Made by a program: the position numbers and the translations under genes. From assembly GCA_903901975.1 (NCBI GenBank), contig CAIUTB010000040.1, positions 1 to 64,000 of the forward strand: a DNA stretch of 64,000 nt, given 5' to 3'. This document shows, one piece after another, positions 43,373-53,170 of this stretch (its first letter is position 1; each line of letters starts with the position of its first letter). The notes below the pieces were generated by a model. The model saw only the letters and a program-made list of their open reading frames with translations. It was not told where the DNA came from and made no database searches. The stretch comes from an uncultured Bacteroidales bacterium. Lineage in GTDB: Bacteria; Bacteroidota; Bacteroidia; Bacteroidales; Paludibacteraceae.

Positions 43373-45580
43373 ATGAGATTAATCCGAATAGTTTATGTGG
43401 GTTTAATATGCCTGATTTTAGCATTTAATCAGGTAAAAGCCCAAAACCCGATTTATTTAGATGTAAATCAACCCATCGAAAAAAGAGTAGATCAGGCTCT
43501 TTCGTTGATGACACTCGAAGAAAAAGTGGCTATGTGTCACGCTCAATCAAAATTCAGTTCCAGAGGCGTTCCCCGCCTTGGAATCCCTGAAGTATGGACA
43601 GATGATGGTCCTCACGGGATTCGCGAAGAAGTTTACTGGGATAAATGGAGTGGTGCTGGTTGGACAAACGATTCATGTACCGCATTTCCTGCACTGACTT
43701 GTCTTTCGGCAAGTTTCAATCCTCAAATGGCTTTGAATTATGGTAAAGCCATCGGTGAAGAAGCCCGTTATCGTAATAAAAATGTTCTGCTCGGTCCGGG
43801 TGTAAATATTTACCGCACTCCTCTTAATGGACGCAATTTTGAATATATGGGTGAAGATCCTTATTTGTCATCGCGCATGGTAGTTCCATACGTTAAAGGT
43901 GTTCAACAAAATGGTGTGGCTGTCTGTGTTAAACATTTTGCTTTGAATAATCAGGAAGATAACCGAATGGCTGTCAATGTACAGGTTAGCGACCGGGCAT
44001 TATACGAAATCTATTTACCAGCTTTTAAGGCAGCAGTTCAGGAAGGCAAAGCCTGGTCGATTATGGGATCTTATAATCGCTTCAGAGGGGAAAATAATTG
44101 TCATAATGATTTCTTATTAAATAAAATTCTGAAAAATGATTGGAAATTTGATGGAGTTGTTATTAGCGATTGGGGTGGAGTTCATAGTACAGATGAAGCT
44201 GTAAAAAATGGTCTCGATTTGGAAATGGGAACTTCAACGAATGGATTGACAACCGATGGAACAGCACCTTATTCGGAATATTTTCTCGCAAATCCCTATT
44301 TGCGCGGTTTAAAATCAGGAAAATACAGCGAAACCATGTTGAATGATAAAGTCAGACGGATTTTGAGACTTATTTTCCGAACCACGATGAGCGCTGATCG
44401 TCCTTTCGGAAAATTTGTAAGTCCCGAACATTCTGAAGCTGCCCGTATGATAGCCGAAGAAGGAATTGTGTTATTAAAAAACGACAAGCAATTTTTCCCT
44501 ATTCCGGTTGGAAAATATCAGAAAATAGCTGTAATCGGTGAAAATGCTACCCGCAGCCTGGTTATTGGAGGTGGTTCTTCTTCATTGAAAGTGGCGTATG
44601 AAGTTTCGGCATTAGACGGGTTGATAAAAAAATATGGAAAAGATCATATTGTGTATTCAAAAGGCTATATTTCAGGCGATAATGACTATAATAAGGAAGT
44701 CTCAGTAAAAATAAATACGGATTCATTGATTCATGCTGCTGTAGAAGTGGCTCAACATGCTGATATCGTTTTGGTTATTGGCGGATTGAACAAAAATCAT
44801 TTACAGGATAGTGAAGGTGCTGACCGAAAATCAATGGATTTGTCATTTGGACAGGATGAATTGATTTCCGCATTACTTCAAGTTAATAAAAAAACGGCAG
44901 TAATTTTAAACAGTGGAAATGCAGTTTCAATGCCATGGATAAACGATGTTCGTGCCATTGTTCAGGGTTGGTATCTGGGATCAGAAGCCGGTAATGCTCT
45001 TGCCAATGTGCTTTCGGGTGAAGTTAATCCTTCAGGAAAATTACCCTTTTCATTTCCAAAAAAACTGGACGATAATGCTGCTATAAGTTTTGGTGAAATT
45101 TCCTATCCGGGTGTTGGAGATAATGAAGTGTACAAAGAAGACATTCTGGTAGGGTATCGCTGGTTTGATACAAAAAAAATTACTCCCTTCTTTCCTTTCG
45201 GATTCGGATTGTCATATACTACCTTCGAATATGGAAAAATTACTACGGATAAAAAATCGTATTCAGCCGACGAAACGATAAAGCTATCATTCAAGTTGAA
45301 AAATACAGGAAAAATTTATGGAGCTGATGCTGCACAAGTATATGTATCTCAAAAAATAGCATCAGTAGTTCGTCCGCTAAAAGAACTTAAAGCTTTCAAA
45401 AAGTGTTATTTACATGCAGGAGAAACACAAACCGTGGAAATGGAAATCAAAGCAAAAGACCTGGCTTTCTACAACGAAAAAACACAAAGCTGGACATTGG
45501 AATCGGGTGAATTTATTCTTTATAATGCAGCTTCTTCTGCCGACTTAAAAAGCAATATTTCTATTCAAATAAATAACTAA
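43373..45580 (+). CDS. Glycoside hydrolase family 3 beta-glucosidase
   Basis: The start at ATG 43373 gives a signal peptide (MRLIRIVYVGLICLILAFNQ, then VKAQ). About 735 residues. It has the GH3 barrel (LMTLEEKVAMCHAQ, WTDDGPHGIREE), catalytic nucleophile D266 in VISDWGGVHS, the alpha/beta sandwich (EEGIVLLKND, IGGGSSS), and a C-terminal fibronectin-III-like domain (PFGFGLSYTTFEYGKI onward). It is periplasmic or outer-membrane associated and releases glucose from the non-reducing end of beta-glucan oligosaccharides. It is first in an operon with SusC/D and GH30 enzymes and has a perfect promoter. Confidence 0.93.
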   Translation: MRLIRIVYVGLICLILAFNQVKAQNPIYLDVNQPIEKRVDQALSLMTLEEKVAMCHAQSKFSSRGVPRLGIPEVWTDDGPHGIREEVYWDKWSGAGWTNDSCTAFPALTCLSASFNPQMALNYGKAIGEEARYRNKNVLLGPGVNIYRTPLNGRNFEYMGEDPYLSSRMVVPYVKGVQQNGVAVCVKHFALNNQEDNRMAVNVQVSDRALYEIYLPAFKAAVQEGKAWSIMGSYNRFRGENNCHNDFLLNKILKNDWKFDGVVISDWGGVHSTDEAVKNGLDLEMGTSTNGLTTDGTAPYSEYFLANPYLRGLKSGKYSETMLNDKVRRILRLIFRTTMSADRPFGKFVSPEHSEAARMIAEEGIVLLKNDKQFFPIPVGKYQKIAVIGENATRSLVIGGGSSSLKVAYEVSALDGLIKKYGKDHIVYSKGYISGDNDYNKEVSVKINTDSLIHAAVEVAQHADIVLVIGGLNKNHLQDSEGADRKSMDLSFGQDELISALLQVNKKTAVILNSGNAVSMPWINDVRAIVQGWYLGSEAGNALANVLSGEVNPSGKLPFSFPKKLDDNAAISFGEISYPGVGDNEVYKEDILVGYRWFDTKKITPFFPFGFGLSYTTFEYGKITTDKKSYSADETIKLSFKLKNTGKIYGADAAQVYVSQKIASVVRPLKELKAFKKCYLHAGETQTVEMEIKAKDLAFYNEKTQSWTLESGEFILYNAASSADLKSNISIQINN

Positions 45581-45598
45581 CCAAATATTTAATTATCA

Positions 45599-48500
45599 AT
45601 GAAACACAACAACAAAAATCGAGAAAAAACGGAAGTGCAGAAAAATAGCGCTCGTTGGTTTCGGCGTACATTGCCACTTCTTTTTGCTATAGTCATTTCG
45701 CTAAATTTGTTAGCACAAAATGCAGCAGTTAATGGCGTAGTCGTCGACACAAAAAATGAACCTGTTATAGGGGCAAATATCTCTGTGAAAGGAACTAAAA
45801 TTGCAACTATCACTGATTTTAATGGTAAATTCAACATTAATGCAAAATCAGGCGATGTGTTAGTATTTAGCTACGTGGCAATGAATACCTTAGAACAAGC
45901 TGTTGGTGTAGCTAAAAATCTTAGAATTGTAATGACTGATAACACAAAAGCCCTCGATGAAGTAGTGGTAGTTGGTTATGGATCAGTTAAGAAAAAAGAT
46001 TTAACCACAGCAGTTTCAACCGTATCAACCAAAGATATTGATGAAAGACCCCTAATTTCGGCAGCTTCGGCTATTCAGGGTAAAGCATCCGGTGTAACGG
46101 TTATGCAACCAAGTGGTGAGCCTGGTGCAGGAATGGTAGTTCGTGTACGTGGAAATACATCCATCACAGCCAGTAACGATCCACTTTATGTAGTAGATGG
46201 TGTGCCAATGACAGAAATTAATTTTCTATCGCCAAACGATATCGAAAGTATGCAGATTTTAAAAGATGCATCCTCGGCGGCTATTTACGGTTCGCGTGCT
46301 TCGAATGGAGTAGTATTAATAACTACAAAATTAGGAAGTAAGGGACAGGCGAAAATCACGTTTAATGCTCACGCAGGTGTTACACAAGTCGTAAAGCAAA
46401 TTCAATCACTTAATACCTCGCAGTATAAAGCGTTGATGGACGAAATTGGAGCAGTTACTTTGCCTGATGGACTTGTAGATCAAACCGATTGGTTTAAAGA
46501 AACATACCGAACAGGAGTGACACAGGATTATCAGTTGTCATTATCGAATGCAACTGACAAAATGAGGTATTTCGTTTCAGGTGGCTTGACCAATGAATCG
46601 GGCGTGATACCTGTTGCTTATTATAAACGTTATAATTTAAGAGTAAATCTTGAAAACCAGATTCGTTCGTGGCTTAAATTAAGTACCAACCTGGCTTATT
46701 CTGATTATACTTCGAATGGTATTATCTCAGGTACAGGTTCTAACCGCGCCGGTGTAATTTTATCGGTAATCAATACACCAACTTATGCACCAATTTGGGA
46801 TACAACCAATCCAAAACAATATTATGAAAATTTCTATGGTGCACAAACAACCAGTCCGGTGGAGAATATGTCACGTACAGCCAACAATAAAACGAATAAC
46901 AACCGTTTTGTGGGCAGTGTAAGTGGCGATATTACATTCACAAAGGACCTGAAGTTTAAAACATCTGCTTCGATGGATCGTGTTTACTTTAATTCGACCA
47001 GTTTCCTTGATCCAATTTCAACTTCATACGGACAAACTCAACATGGTACTGCATCTGATAATCGTTCCCTGAGCACCATTTTGGTGTTTGATAATGTGTT
47101 GACTTATGATAAACAGATTGATAAACACGGTTTTAGTGTAATGGCGGGTTCATCGTATACCGGCTCAGACTGGAATCAGAGTTATCTGGGAGCTTCAAAT
47201 TTTATTGGTTCTGATATAAAAACCTTGAATGCAGGTAACAAAATTGATATTTGGGGAAGTGGCACCAATGGTTCACAATGGGCAATAATGTCATATCTCG
47301 GAAGGCTAACGTATAATTACGACAGTAAATATTTATTGACTGTAAACTTCCGTGCGGATGGTTCATCCAAATTAAATCCAACTCATCGTTGGGGTTATTT
47401 CCCATCAGCTTCAGCTGCATGGCGTATTTCGTCCGAAGATTTTATGAAACAATTTGAATGGATAGATGATTTAAAACTTCGTGGTGGCTGGGGAAAAGTC
47501 GGTAACCAATCTGGAATCGGTGATTATTCCTATTTGTATATGTATAATATCAGTCGTATTGATTGGACCATTCCTGCAAATGCAAATGCTACCGTGAGCA
47601 TATCACCTCCTTCTTCTATGCAAAATCCTGATTTGACATGGGAAACAACTACCGGCTCGAATATCGGTATCGATTTGACTGTTCTTAAAAGTAGAATTAC
47701 TTTCTCAATTGATGCCTATTATAAATATACTACGGACTTATTGTTAAACTTTAAAGTTCCGAGTACAAACGGAGATTTGTGGGTTACACGTAATGATGGT
47801 GAAATGAGCAATAAAGGGGTTGAGTTTACATTAAATACTAAGAACCTGACCGGAAAATTAAAATGGGAAACTGATTTTAATATGTCCTTCAACTCGAACC
47901 GGGTAGAAAAATTAAAAACACAACAGATTTATTCTTTCGGACAAACATCGGTTGGAGAGTTTATTACAAGAATGACACCTGGTTTGCCATTAGGAGCTTT
48001 TTATGGCTATATTGCCAAAGGAGTTGATCCCGAAACCGGTAATTTATTGTATCAAACCAAAAATGGAGACAGCAATTCACCACAATTGAGCGACCGCACA
48101 ATCATTGGTGACCCTAATCCTAAATTTACCTACGGTATGACTAATAATTTATCGTACCAGGGTTTCTCTCTGAATGTGTTTTTACAAGGTTCGTATGGTA
48201 ACAGTATTTTCAATGTTTCACGTATGGAAACAGAAGGTATGTATGATGCTAAAAACCAGTCGGTGGCTGTACTCGATCGTTGGGAACGCCCCGGAATGCT
48301 AACTTATATGCCAAAAGCAACTATTTCGAAAGCTAATTTATTGGCTTCAACGCGTTTTGTAGAAGATGGTAGTTATTTACGTCTGAAAGCATTGACTATG
48401 TCCTATAATTTTAGCGGATCGTTCTTCAAAAAATTGGGTATAACACGTCTACAACCTTATCTGACAGCTCAGAATCTGTTAACTCTGACAAAATACAAAG

Positions 48501-48613
48501 GATTTGATCCGGAAGTAAGTCAGTATGGTGGTGATCCTACTCAACAAGGCATTGATTATGGTACCTATCCACAGTCGAAGAGCTATATAATTGGAATTAA
48601 TGTTGAATTTTAA
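45599..48613 (+). CDS. SusC-like TonB-dependent outer-membrane transporter
   Basis: The 1004-residue protein has a signal peptide after a charged stretch (LPLLFAIVISLNLLAQ), a carboxypeptidase-regulatory-like domain (AAVNGVVVDTKNEPVIGANI), a TonB-box-type DEVVVVGYG, a plug domain (AIQGKASGVTVMQPSGEPGA, VRVRGNTSI) and a 22-strand barrel. It imports oligosaccharides together with the SusD lipoprotein encoded 12 bp downstream. It is 18 bp after the GH3 gene, in the same operon. Confidence 0.95.
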   Translation: MKHNNKNREKTEVQKNSARWFRRTLPLLFAIVISLNLLAQNAAVNGVVVDTKNEPVIGANISVKGTKIATITDFNGKFNINAKSGDVLVFSYVAMNTLEQAVGVAKNLRIVMTDNTKALDEVVVVGYGSVKKKDLTTAVSTVSTKDIDERPLISAASAIQGKASGVTVMQPSGEPGAGMVVRVRGNTSITASNDPLYVVDGVPMTEINFLSPNDIESMQILKDASSAAIYGSRASNGVVLITTKLGSKGQAKITFNAHAGVTQVVKQIQSLNTSQYKALMDEIGAVTLPDGLVDQTDWFKETYRTGVTQDYQLSLSNATDKMRYFVSGGLTNESGVIPVAYYKRYNLRVNLENQIRSWLKLSTNLAYSDYTSNGIISGTGSNRAGVILSVINTPTYAPIWDTTNPKQYYENFYGAQTTSPVENMSRTANNKTNNNRFVGSVSGDITFTKDLKFKTSASMDRVYFNSTSFLDPISTSYGQTQHGTASDNRSLSTILVFDNVLTYDKQIDKHGFSVMAGSSYTGSDWNQSYLGASNFIGSDIKTLNAGNKIDIWGSGTNGSQWAIMSYLGRLTYNYDSKYLLTVNFRADGSSKLNPTHRWGYFPSASAAWRISSEDFMKQFEWIDDLKLRGGWGKVGNQSGIGDYSYLYMYNISRIDWTIPANANATVSISPPSSMQNPDLTWETTTGSNIGIDLTVLKSRITFSIDAYYKYTTDLLLNFKVPSTNGDLWVTRNDGEMSNKGVEFTLNTKNLTGKLKWETDFNMSFNSNRVEKLKTQQIYSFGQTSVGEFITRMTPGLPLGAFYGYIAKGVDPETGNLLYQTKNGDSNSPQLSDRTIIGDPNPKFTYGMTNNLSYQGFSLNVFLQGSYGNSIFNVSRMETEGMYDAKNQSVAVLDRWERPGMLTYMPKATISKANLLASTRFVEDGSYLRLKALTMSYNFSGSFFKKLGITRLQPYLTAQNLLTLTKYKGFDPEVSQYGGDPTQQGIDYGTYPQSKSYIIGINVEF

Positions 48614-48625
48614 ATTTAAGCGAAA

Positions 48626-50122
48626 ATGAAAAATATACAAAAACTAGCTTATTTATTAACGATAACCTTTGTCGTTAGTTCGTGTGATTTGAATCTGATA
48701 CCAGTCTCAAGCTTCAATGAGAAAAATCATGGAGGTACAGATAGTGTAGGAAATACGGTGAAGTTTAAAAACAGAGCTGAGATGCTTGCTGCTTATACCT
48801 ATATGTACAACATTTTGACCAAAAATGAAGGAATTGAAGGTTGGACTGCTGATATGCTGATTTATTCGGATACACATGCCGATAATTCTTATCGTGGTGC
48901 TTCCGACGTCGAATTAACCCAGTTGGAACAACAAAAACAAGATGGTATTAATAAAAATATCAATCGTGACTGGGATTATTACTTCGCTATCATTGGTGCA
49001 GCTAATAACGTGATTTGCAATATAGATTCAGTTCCTGACGCTTCATTCACTCTGGCAGAACGGAAACAATGGAAATCAGAAGGACTTATTTTGCGGTCCA
49101 TGATGTATTTCGACCTGGTTCGCCTTTGGGGTGACGTGCCATTAGTAACCGTACAACCACCAGCAATTACCAATGCCAATATCGAAACTGTATATCCTTT
49201 GTATTATCCGCCACGTGATTCATCTGCCAAAGTGTATCGTCAGATTATCAAAGACTTAAAATATGCATTGGAAGCTGATGGCGCACCTGCCATTGATAAT
49301 ACAAATAAATTCAAATTTTCCAAAACAGTCGCCAATGCGTTGCTGGCAAAGATTTATGCCGAAAAACCTGTACGCGATTATGATAAAGTAATTTTCTACA
49401 GTGGCGAAGTGGAAAAAGATGTAACGTTGGTTCCAAATTTTGGCGATTTGTTTGATATGAATACCGCCAAAACCGATGTAAAATCCCGAAATACTTCAGA
49501 ATCTATTTTTGAGATTAATTTTTCAGGAGGTGGGCTTTGGTTTACCTGGTTGGTTGGACTTGACCAATCCGATCCAAACAGTAAATATGACTGGGCAAAA
49601 TGGTTTACACCTTCACGCGATTTAACTGCTGCTTTTGTTGCAGCCGGAGATAATGTTAGAATGAACCAAACCATTATCAAGGCAACCGTTACCTGGAGTA
49701 ACGAATATCCCTCAGTTAATTATCCATTCATGTACAAATACCGCTCGAAATACAGCAGTGTGATAAAACTTCGTTTAGCTGATATATTGTTATTGAAGGC
49801 TGAGGCATATGTTGGTAAAAGCGATATCGCTAATGCAACATCACTTGTCAACCGCACCCGCACCCGGGCTGGTTTAACCAATTTGTCAACTGTAACCATT
49901 GATGATGTGTTGAAAGAAAGACGACTGGAGTTGGCATTTGAAGGTCAGCGATGGTTCGATTTGGTTCGAAATGATAAAGTTATTGATGTGATGAATTCAC
50001 TTAACAGCCGTGATGTCGGTCGATTAGCAATGGATCAGGTGAATCAGAATAAGACCTTACTACCAATTCCTCAACCACAGATTGATAAAAATCCTTCTAT
50101 GGTTCAAAATCCGGGATATTAA
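48626..50122 (+). CDS. SusD/RagB-family glycan-binding lipoprotein
   Basis: The 498-residue lipoprotein has lipobox VSSC (Cys20). SusD features are the N-terminal helical part (AEMLAAYTYMYNILTKNEG), the WKSEGLILRSMMYFDLVRLW motif (shortened here: RSMMYFDLVRLWGDVPLV) and the C-terminal DVLKERRLELAFEGQRWFDL followed by LLPIPQPQIDKNP. It caps the SusC barrel on the cell surface and binds the imported oligosaccharide. Confidence 0.95.
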   Translation: MKNIQKLAYLLTITFVVSSCDLNLIPVSSFNEKNHGGTDSVGNTVKFKNRAEMLAAYTYMYNILTKNEGIEGWTADMLIYSDTHADNSYRGASDVELTQLEQQKQDGINKNINRDWDYYFAIIGAANNVICNIDSVPDASFTLAERKQWKSEGLILRSMMYFDLVRLWGDVPLVTVQPPAITNANIETVYPLYYPPRDSSAKVYRQIIKDLKYALEADGAPAIDNTNKFKFSKTVANALLAKIYAEKPVRDYDKVIFYSGEVEKDVTLVPNFGDLFDMNTAKTDVKSRNTSESIFEINFSGGGLWFTWLVGLDQSDPNSKYDWAKWFTPSRDLTAAFVAAGDNVRMNQTIIKATVTWSNEYPSVNYPFMYKYRSKYSSVIKLRLADILLLKAEAYVGKSDIANATSLVNRTRTRAGLTNLSTVTIDDVLKERRLELAFEGQRWFDLVRNDKVIDVMNSLNSRDVGRLAMDQVNQNKTLLPIPQPQIDKNPSMVQNPGY

Positions 50123-50155
50123 TTCAATTTATACTTCATAATTAAAAATCAGATC

Positions 50156-51574
50156 ATGAAAAATACATTTAAATATATATTAATTGCCGGCTTGTCAACT
50201 TTTCTGTGGGCTTGTACAAACCCCGAAGATGTAGTGGTGCGTTATGCTGCATCCACTCCTAAAATTGATACGGCTGTAGTGAAAGAAGCGCAAATTACCT
50301 ATGGTGATTCAATTCATTTAAAAATAGCCGTTTCTGATAAAGTGGCACCTCTGTCAACCCTGGTTTTAAGAGTTGTCTGTAATAATGAGGTGGTAACTTC
50401 CGAAACTATCCGGACTAAAGGAAATTCAATGAGTATTAATCGTACGTTTAAAGTGCCTTTTGTGGCTAATCGTCCGGACAATACTCCTGTCAAAATTTAT
50501 TTGACTGAAACCAATGTTAGTGGAATTACGAAAGATTCAATAATTAGTACAACTATTGCCAAACGTCCTGCATTTCCAGAATTATGGCTGGTTACCGATG
50601 GAACGGCTAGGGGTGTAAAACTTGATTTAACTGATCCGGTAAATCTAATTTATTCAATAAAGGGACTGACATTTGGTACCACTATATCGTATAAATTAGC
50701 TACAAAAGTAAAAACTCCATTTAAAAAATTAGACTGGAGTGGACTCGTTTTTGGAAAAGTTGGTGATGGAGTAGGTGTTACTGACTCAATCAGTAACTCA
50801 GTTAGCAATGCTTCAATTATTACGACTGATGCTACCTTGGTTGGCATTTCGGAATTTACGTTCGATGCGCTGAAATTTACCGTTAAAGTAGGTGGAAAAT
50901 TACTCGAACCAGTTACTACATTGGATGTGATAGCAGATCTACTTCTAAATCCGGCTTCGTTGGGTAGTCCTACCGGTTTCCGCGGTGGAAATATCTATTT
51001 TGGAGAAGGTGTGGAAGTTACATTTTCCAATATTACAAATTTGGCCAATAATTTATCACCTGATTACTTCCAGGTTACAGGTACAAATACAGCCAAATTC
51101 CTGGGAAAAACCGGATTGTATAAGGCATACTTTTTGACAACTGCTAACTACTTATACATTGAACCTCAGCCTGAAGCACTTTATCCAGATGTTGTGTGGG
51201 TTTGTGGTACAGGTTTTGGCCGTCCACAGTCACCTTACGCCAGTACTTCGAGTTGGAATTGGAACAGTCCGTTAGACTATTATGCAACCCGTAAAATTGC
51301 AAATGGAATTTATCAGGTTACGATGTATTGTAAAAACGAACCTAGCACCGATACAAATATTTATGGGAAATGTGATTTTAAATTTTTCCATAAACGTGGT
51401 TGGTGGGATGGACATGAATTGTGGGTCGACACGTATACCCTGACTCCTCCATTTCTGGGACCAACAGGAGTAGGCGGTAATGTGAAGTTGTTAAGTGCAA
51501 CTGTACTTGATGGTGTTTATCGATTTACAGTAAATGAAAATGATAAAACCTTTACAGCTGTAAAACTAAACTAA
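50156..51574 (+). CDS. Surface glycan-binding lipoprotein (SusE/F position)
   Basis: The 472-residue lipoprotein has lipobox LWAC (Cys20). The N-terminal region is Ig-like (about 30-130). Later beta domains include FLGKTGLYKAYFLTTANYLY and a SusE/F-like C-terminus (VWVCGTGFGRPQSPYAST, KCDFKFFHKRGWWDGHELW). Exposed Trp-rich loops suggest sugar binding. It follows susD by 33 bp, the usual site of surface glycan-binding proteins. Related DUF5121/DUF5125-type proteins occur in beta-glucan loci; that match is from memory. Confidence 0.8.
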   Translation: MKNTFKYILIAGLSTFLWACTNPEDVVVRYAASTPKIDTAVVKEAQITYGDSIHLKIAVSDKVAPLSTLVLRVVCNNEVVTSETIRTKGNSMSINRTFKVPFVANRPDNTPVKIYLTETNVSGITKDSIISTTIAKRPAFPELWLVTDGTARGVKLDLTDPVNLIYSIKGLTFGTTISYKLATKVKTPFKKLDWSGLVFGKVGDGVGVTDSISNSVSNASIITTDATLVGISEFTFDALKFTVKVGGKLLEPVTTLDVIADLLLNPASLGSPTGFRGGNIYFGEGVEVTFSNITNLANNLSPDYFQVTGTNTAKFLGKTGLYKAYFLTTANYLYIEPQPEALYPDVVWVCGTGFGRPQSPYASTSSWNWNSPLDYYATRKIANGIYQVTMYCKNEPSTDTNIYGKCDFKFFHKRGWWDGHELWVDTYTLTPPFLGPTGVGGNVKLLSATVLDGVYRFTVNENDKTFTAVKLN

Positions 51575-51582
51575 TTCATTAA

Positions 51583-51611
51583 GATTCGGGATATGCTGAA
51601 TATCCCGAATC
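51583..51611 (+). promoter_or_regulatory. Intercistronic hairpin between the binding-protein and GH30 genes
   Basis: GATTCGGGATAT-GCTGA-ATATCCCGAATC is a perfect 12-bp stem with a 5-base loop, followed by seven A and not T. It is therefore unlikely to terminate on the plus strand. It may protect upstream mRNA or partially attenuate the enzyme genes. Confidence 0.65.
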
Positions 51612-51630
51612 AAAAAAATACTCTCAAAAA

Positions 51631-53112
51631 ATGATTGATTCTAAATTTCTGTTTTCACTAGTCGCATTTATTGGATTATCATTGTCTTCCTGTAAGACAG
51701 AAGAGGTTATAACCCCAATAATAACTCCTGTTCAAAAAGATGTTGATTTGTATGTTACAACAGCGAATAAATCGATGCTATATGTCAATATTCCTTTGGC
51801 ATTCAGTACAAAACCGAATATGGCGATTGAAACTACCATCAATCTAAAACCTACAGAAACTTATCAGCAAATCGATGGTTTTGGTGCAGCCATTACCGGT
51901 TCAAGCTGTTATAATCTGCTTAAAATGACAACTGCAAATAGGGCAGCTATCCTAAAAGAAACTTTTGACCCGGTAAATGGTATGGGTTACAGTTATATTC
52001 GTATTTCAATCGGAGCGTCTGATTTTTCAATGGATGAATATACTTGTTGCGATACACCGGGAATTGAGAATTTTACTCTGAATGCCTATGATATTCATGA
52101 TTTACTGCCGGTTTTGAAAGAAATTTTGGCTATTAATCCTAATTTGAAAATTCTCGGTTCACCCTGGACTTGTCCACGTTGGATGAAAGTGAATAATCTG
52201 ACTGATTTACAACTTTATAATTCGTGGACGAGTGGTCAGCTTAATCCGAAATACTATCAGGATTATGCCACTTATTTTGTGAAATTTGTTCAAACTATGC
52301 AGCACGAAGGGATCAATATTGATGCTATAACTATTCAAAATGAACCGTTGAATCGTGGAAATTCTGTTTCTTTGTATATGAGTTGGCAGGAACAGGCTGC
52401 TTTTATCAAAACAGCTTTAGGTCCTAAGTTTGCGGAAGCAGGAATTACAACTAAAATTGTTGCTTTTGATCATAATTACAATTACGATAATATCAGCGAC
52501 CAAATGAGTTATCCGGTGAAAATGTATGCTGACCCTGAAGTGGCCAAGTATCTGGATGGTGCAGCTTATCATGCCTACGGTGGTGATAAAAGTGAGTTGA
52601 TAAATGTTCATACAGCTTATCCTTCTAAAAATCTGTACTTTACCGAAATGTCAATCGGCACATGGAATTATAGTTTTGATGGAGATTTAATGTGGAGTAT
52701 GCGTGAACTGGGGATTGGCACCTTGAATAATTTCTGTAAATCAGTAATTGTGTGGAATTTTATGCTCGACGAAAAAGGAGCTCCATATCGTCCGGGAGGT
52801 TGTAATACTTGTTATGGTGCAGTTCAAATAAACTCTTCAGATTATAAAACACTAGATCGAAAATCACATTTTTATGTTATTGGTCATTTAGCGAAAGCTA
52901 TTTCAGCTGGTGCAACCCGCATTGGAACAAGTGGTTTCCAAACCTCAGGCTTATATTATACGGCTGTTCAAAATCTTGATGGAACGTATGGAGTTGTATT
53001 GCAAAATGATACAGATAGTTCTATAAAAGTAACTTTAGACGATGCGGTTCATTCGTTCAGCTATATTATTCCTGCAAAAAGTATTGTTTCCTGTCGCTGG
53101 AAGAAATCATAA
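51631..53112 (+). CDS. GH30 family glucanase, lipoprotein
   Basis: The 493-residue lipoprotein has lipobox LSSC (Cys21). The GH30 barrel shows IDGFGAAITGSS (81-92), acid/base E238 in ITIQNEPLN and nucleophile E339 in LYFTEMSIG, then a C-terminal beta sandwich side domain (RIGTSGFQTSGLYYTAVQNL). In SusCD loci with GH3, GH30 enzymes of this kind typically cleave beta-1,6-glucan, so a surface endo-glucanase is likely. A glucosylceramidase-like specificity cannot be excluded by sequence alone. Confidence 0.9.
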   Translation: MIDSKFLFSLVAFIGLSLSSCKTEEVITPIITPVQKDVDLYVTTANKSMLYVNIPLAFSTKPNMAIETTINLKPTETYQQIDGFGAAITGSSCYNLLKMTTANRAAILKETFDPVNGMGYSYIRISIGASDFSMDEYTCCDTPGIENFTLNAYDIHDLLPVLKEILAINPNLKILGSPWTCPRWMKVNNLTDLQLYNSWTSGQLNPKYYQDYATYFVKFVQTMQHEGINIDAITIQNEPLNRGNSVSLYMSWQEQAAFIKTALGPKFAEAGITTKIVAFDHNYNYDNISDQMSYPVKMYADPEVAKYLDGAAYHAYGGDKSELINVHTAYPSKNLYFTEMSIGTWNYSFDGDLMWSMRELGIGTLNNFCKSVIVWNFMLDEKGAPYRPGGCNTCYGAVQINSSDYKTLDRKSHFYVIGHLAKAISAGATRIGTSGFQTSGLYYTAVQNLDGTYGVVLQNDTDSSIKVTLDDAVHSFSYIIPAKSIVSCRWKKS

Positions 53113-53170
53113 ACTATTCAGGAGTATTTCTTTTAAAATTTGAAATCACAACGTTTTAAACACATATATT

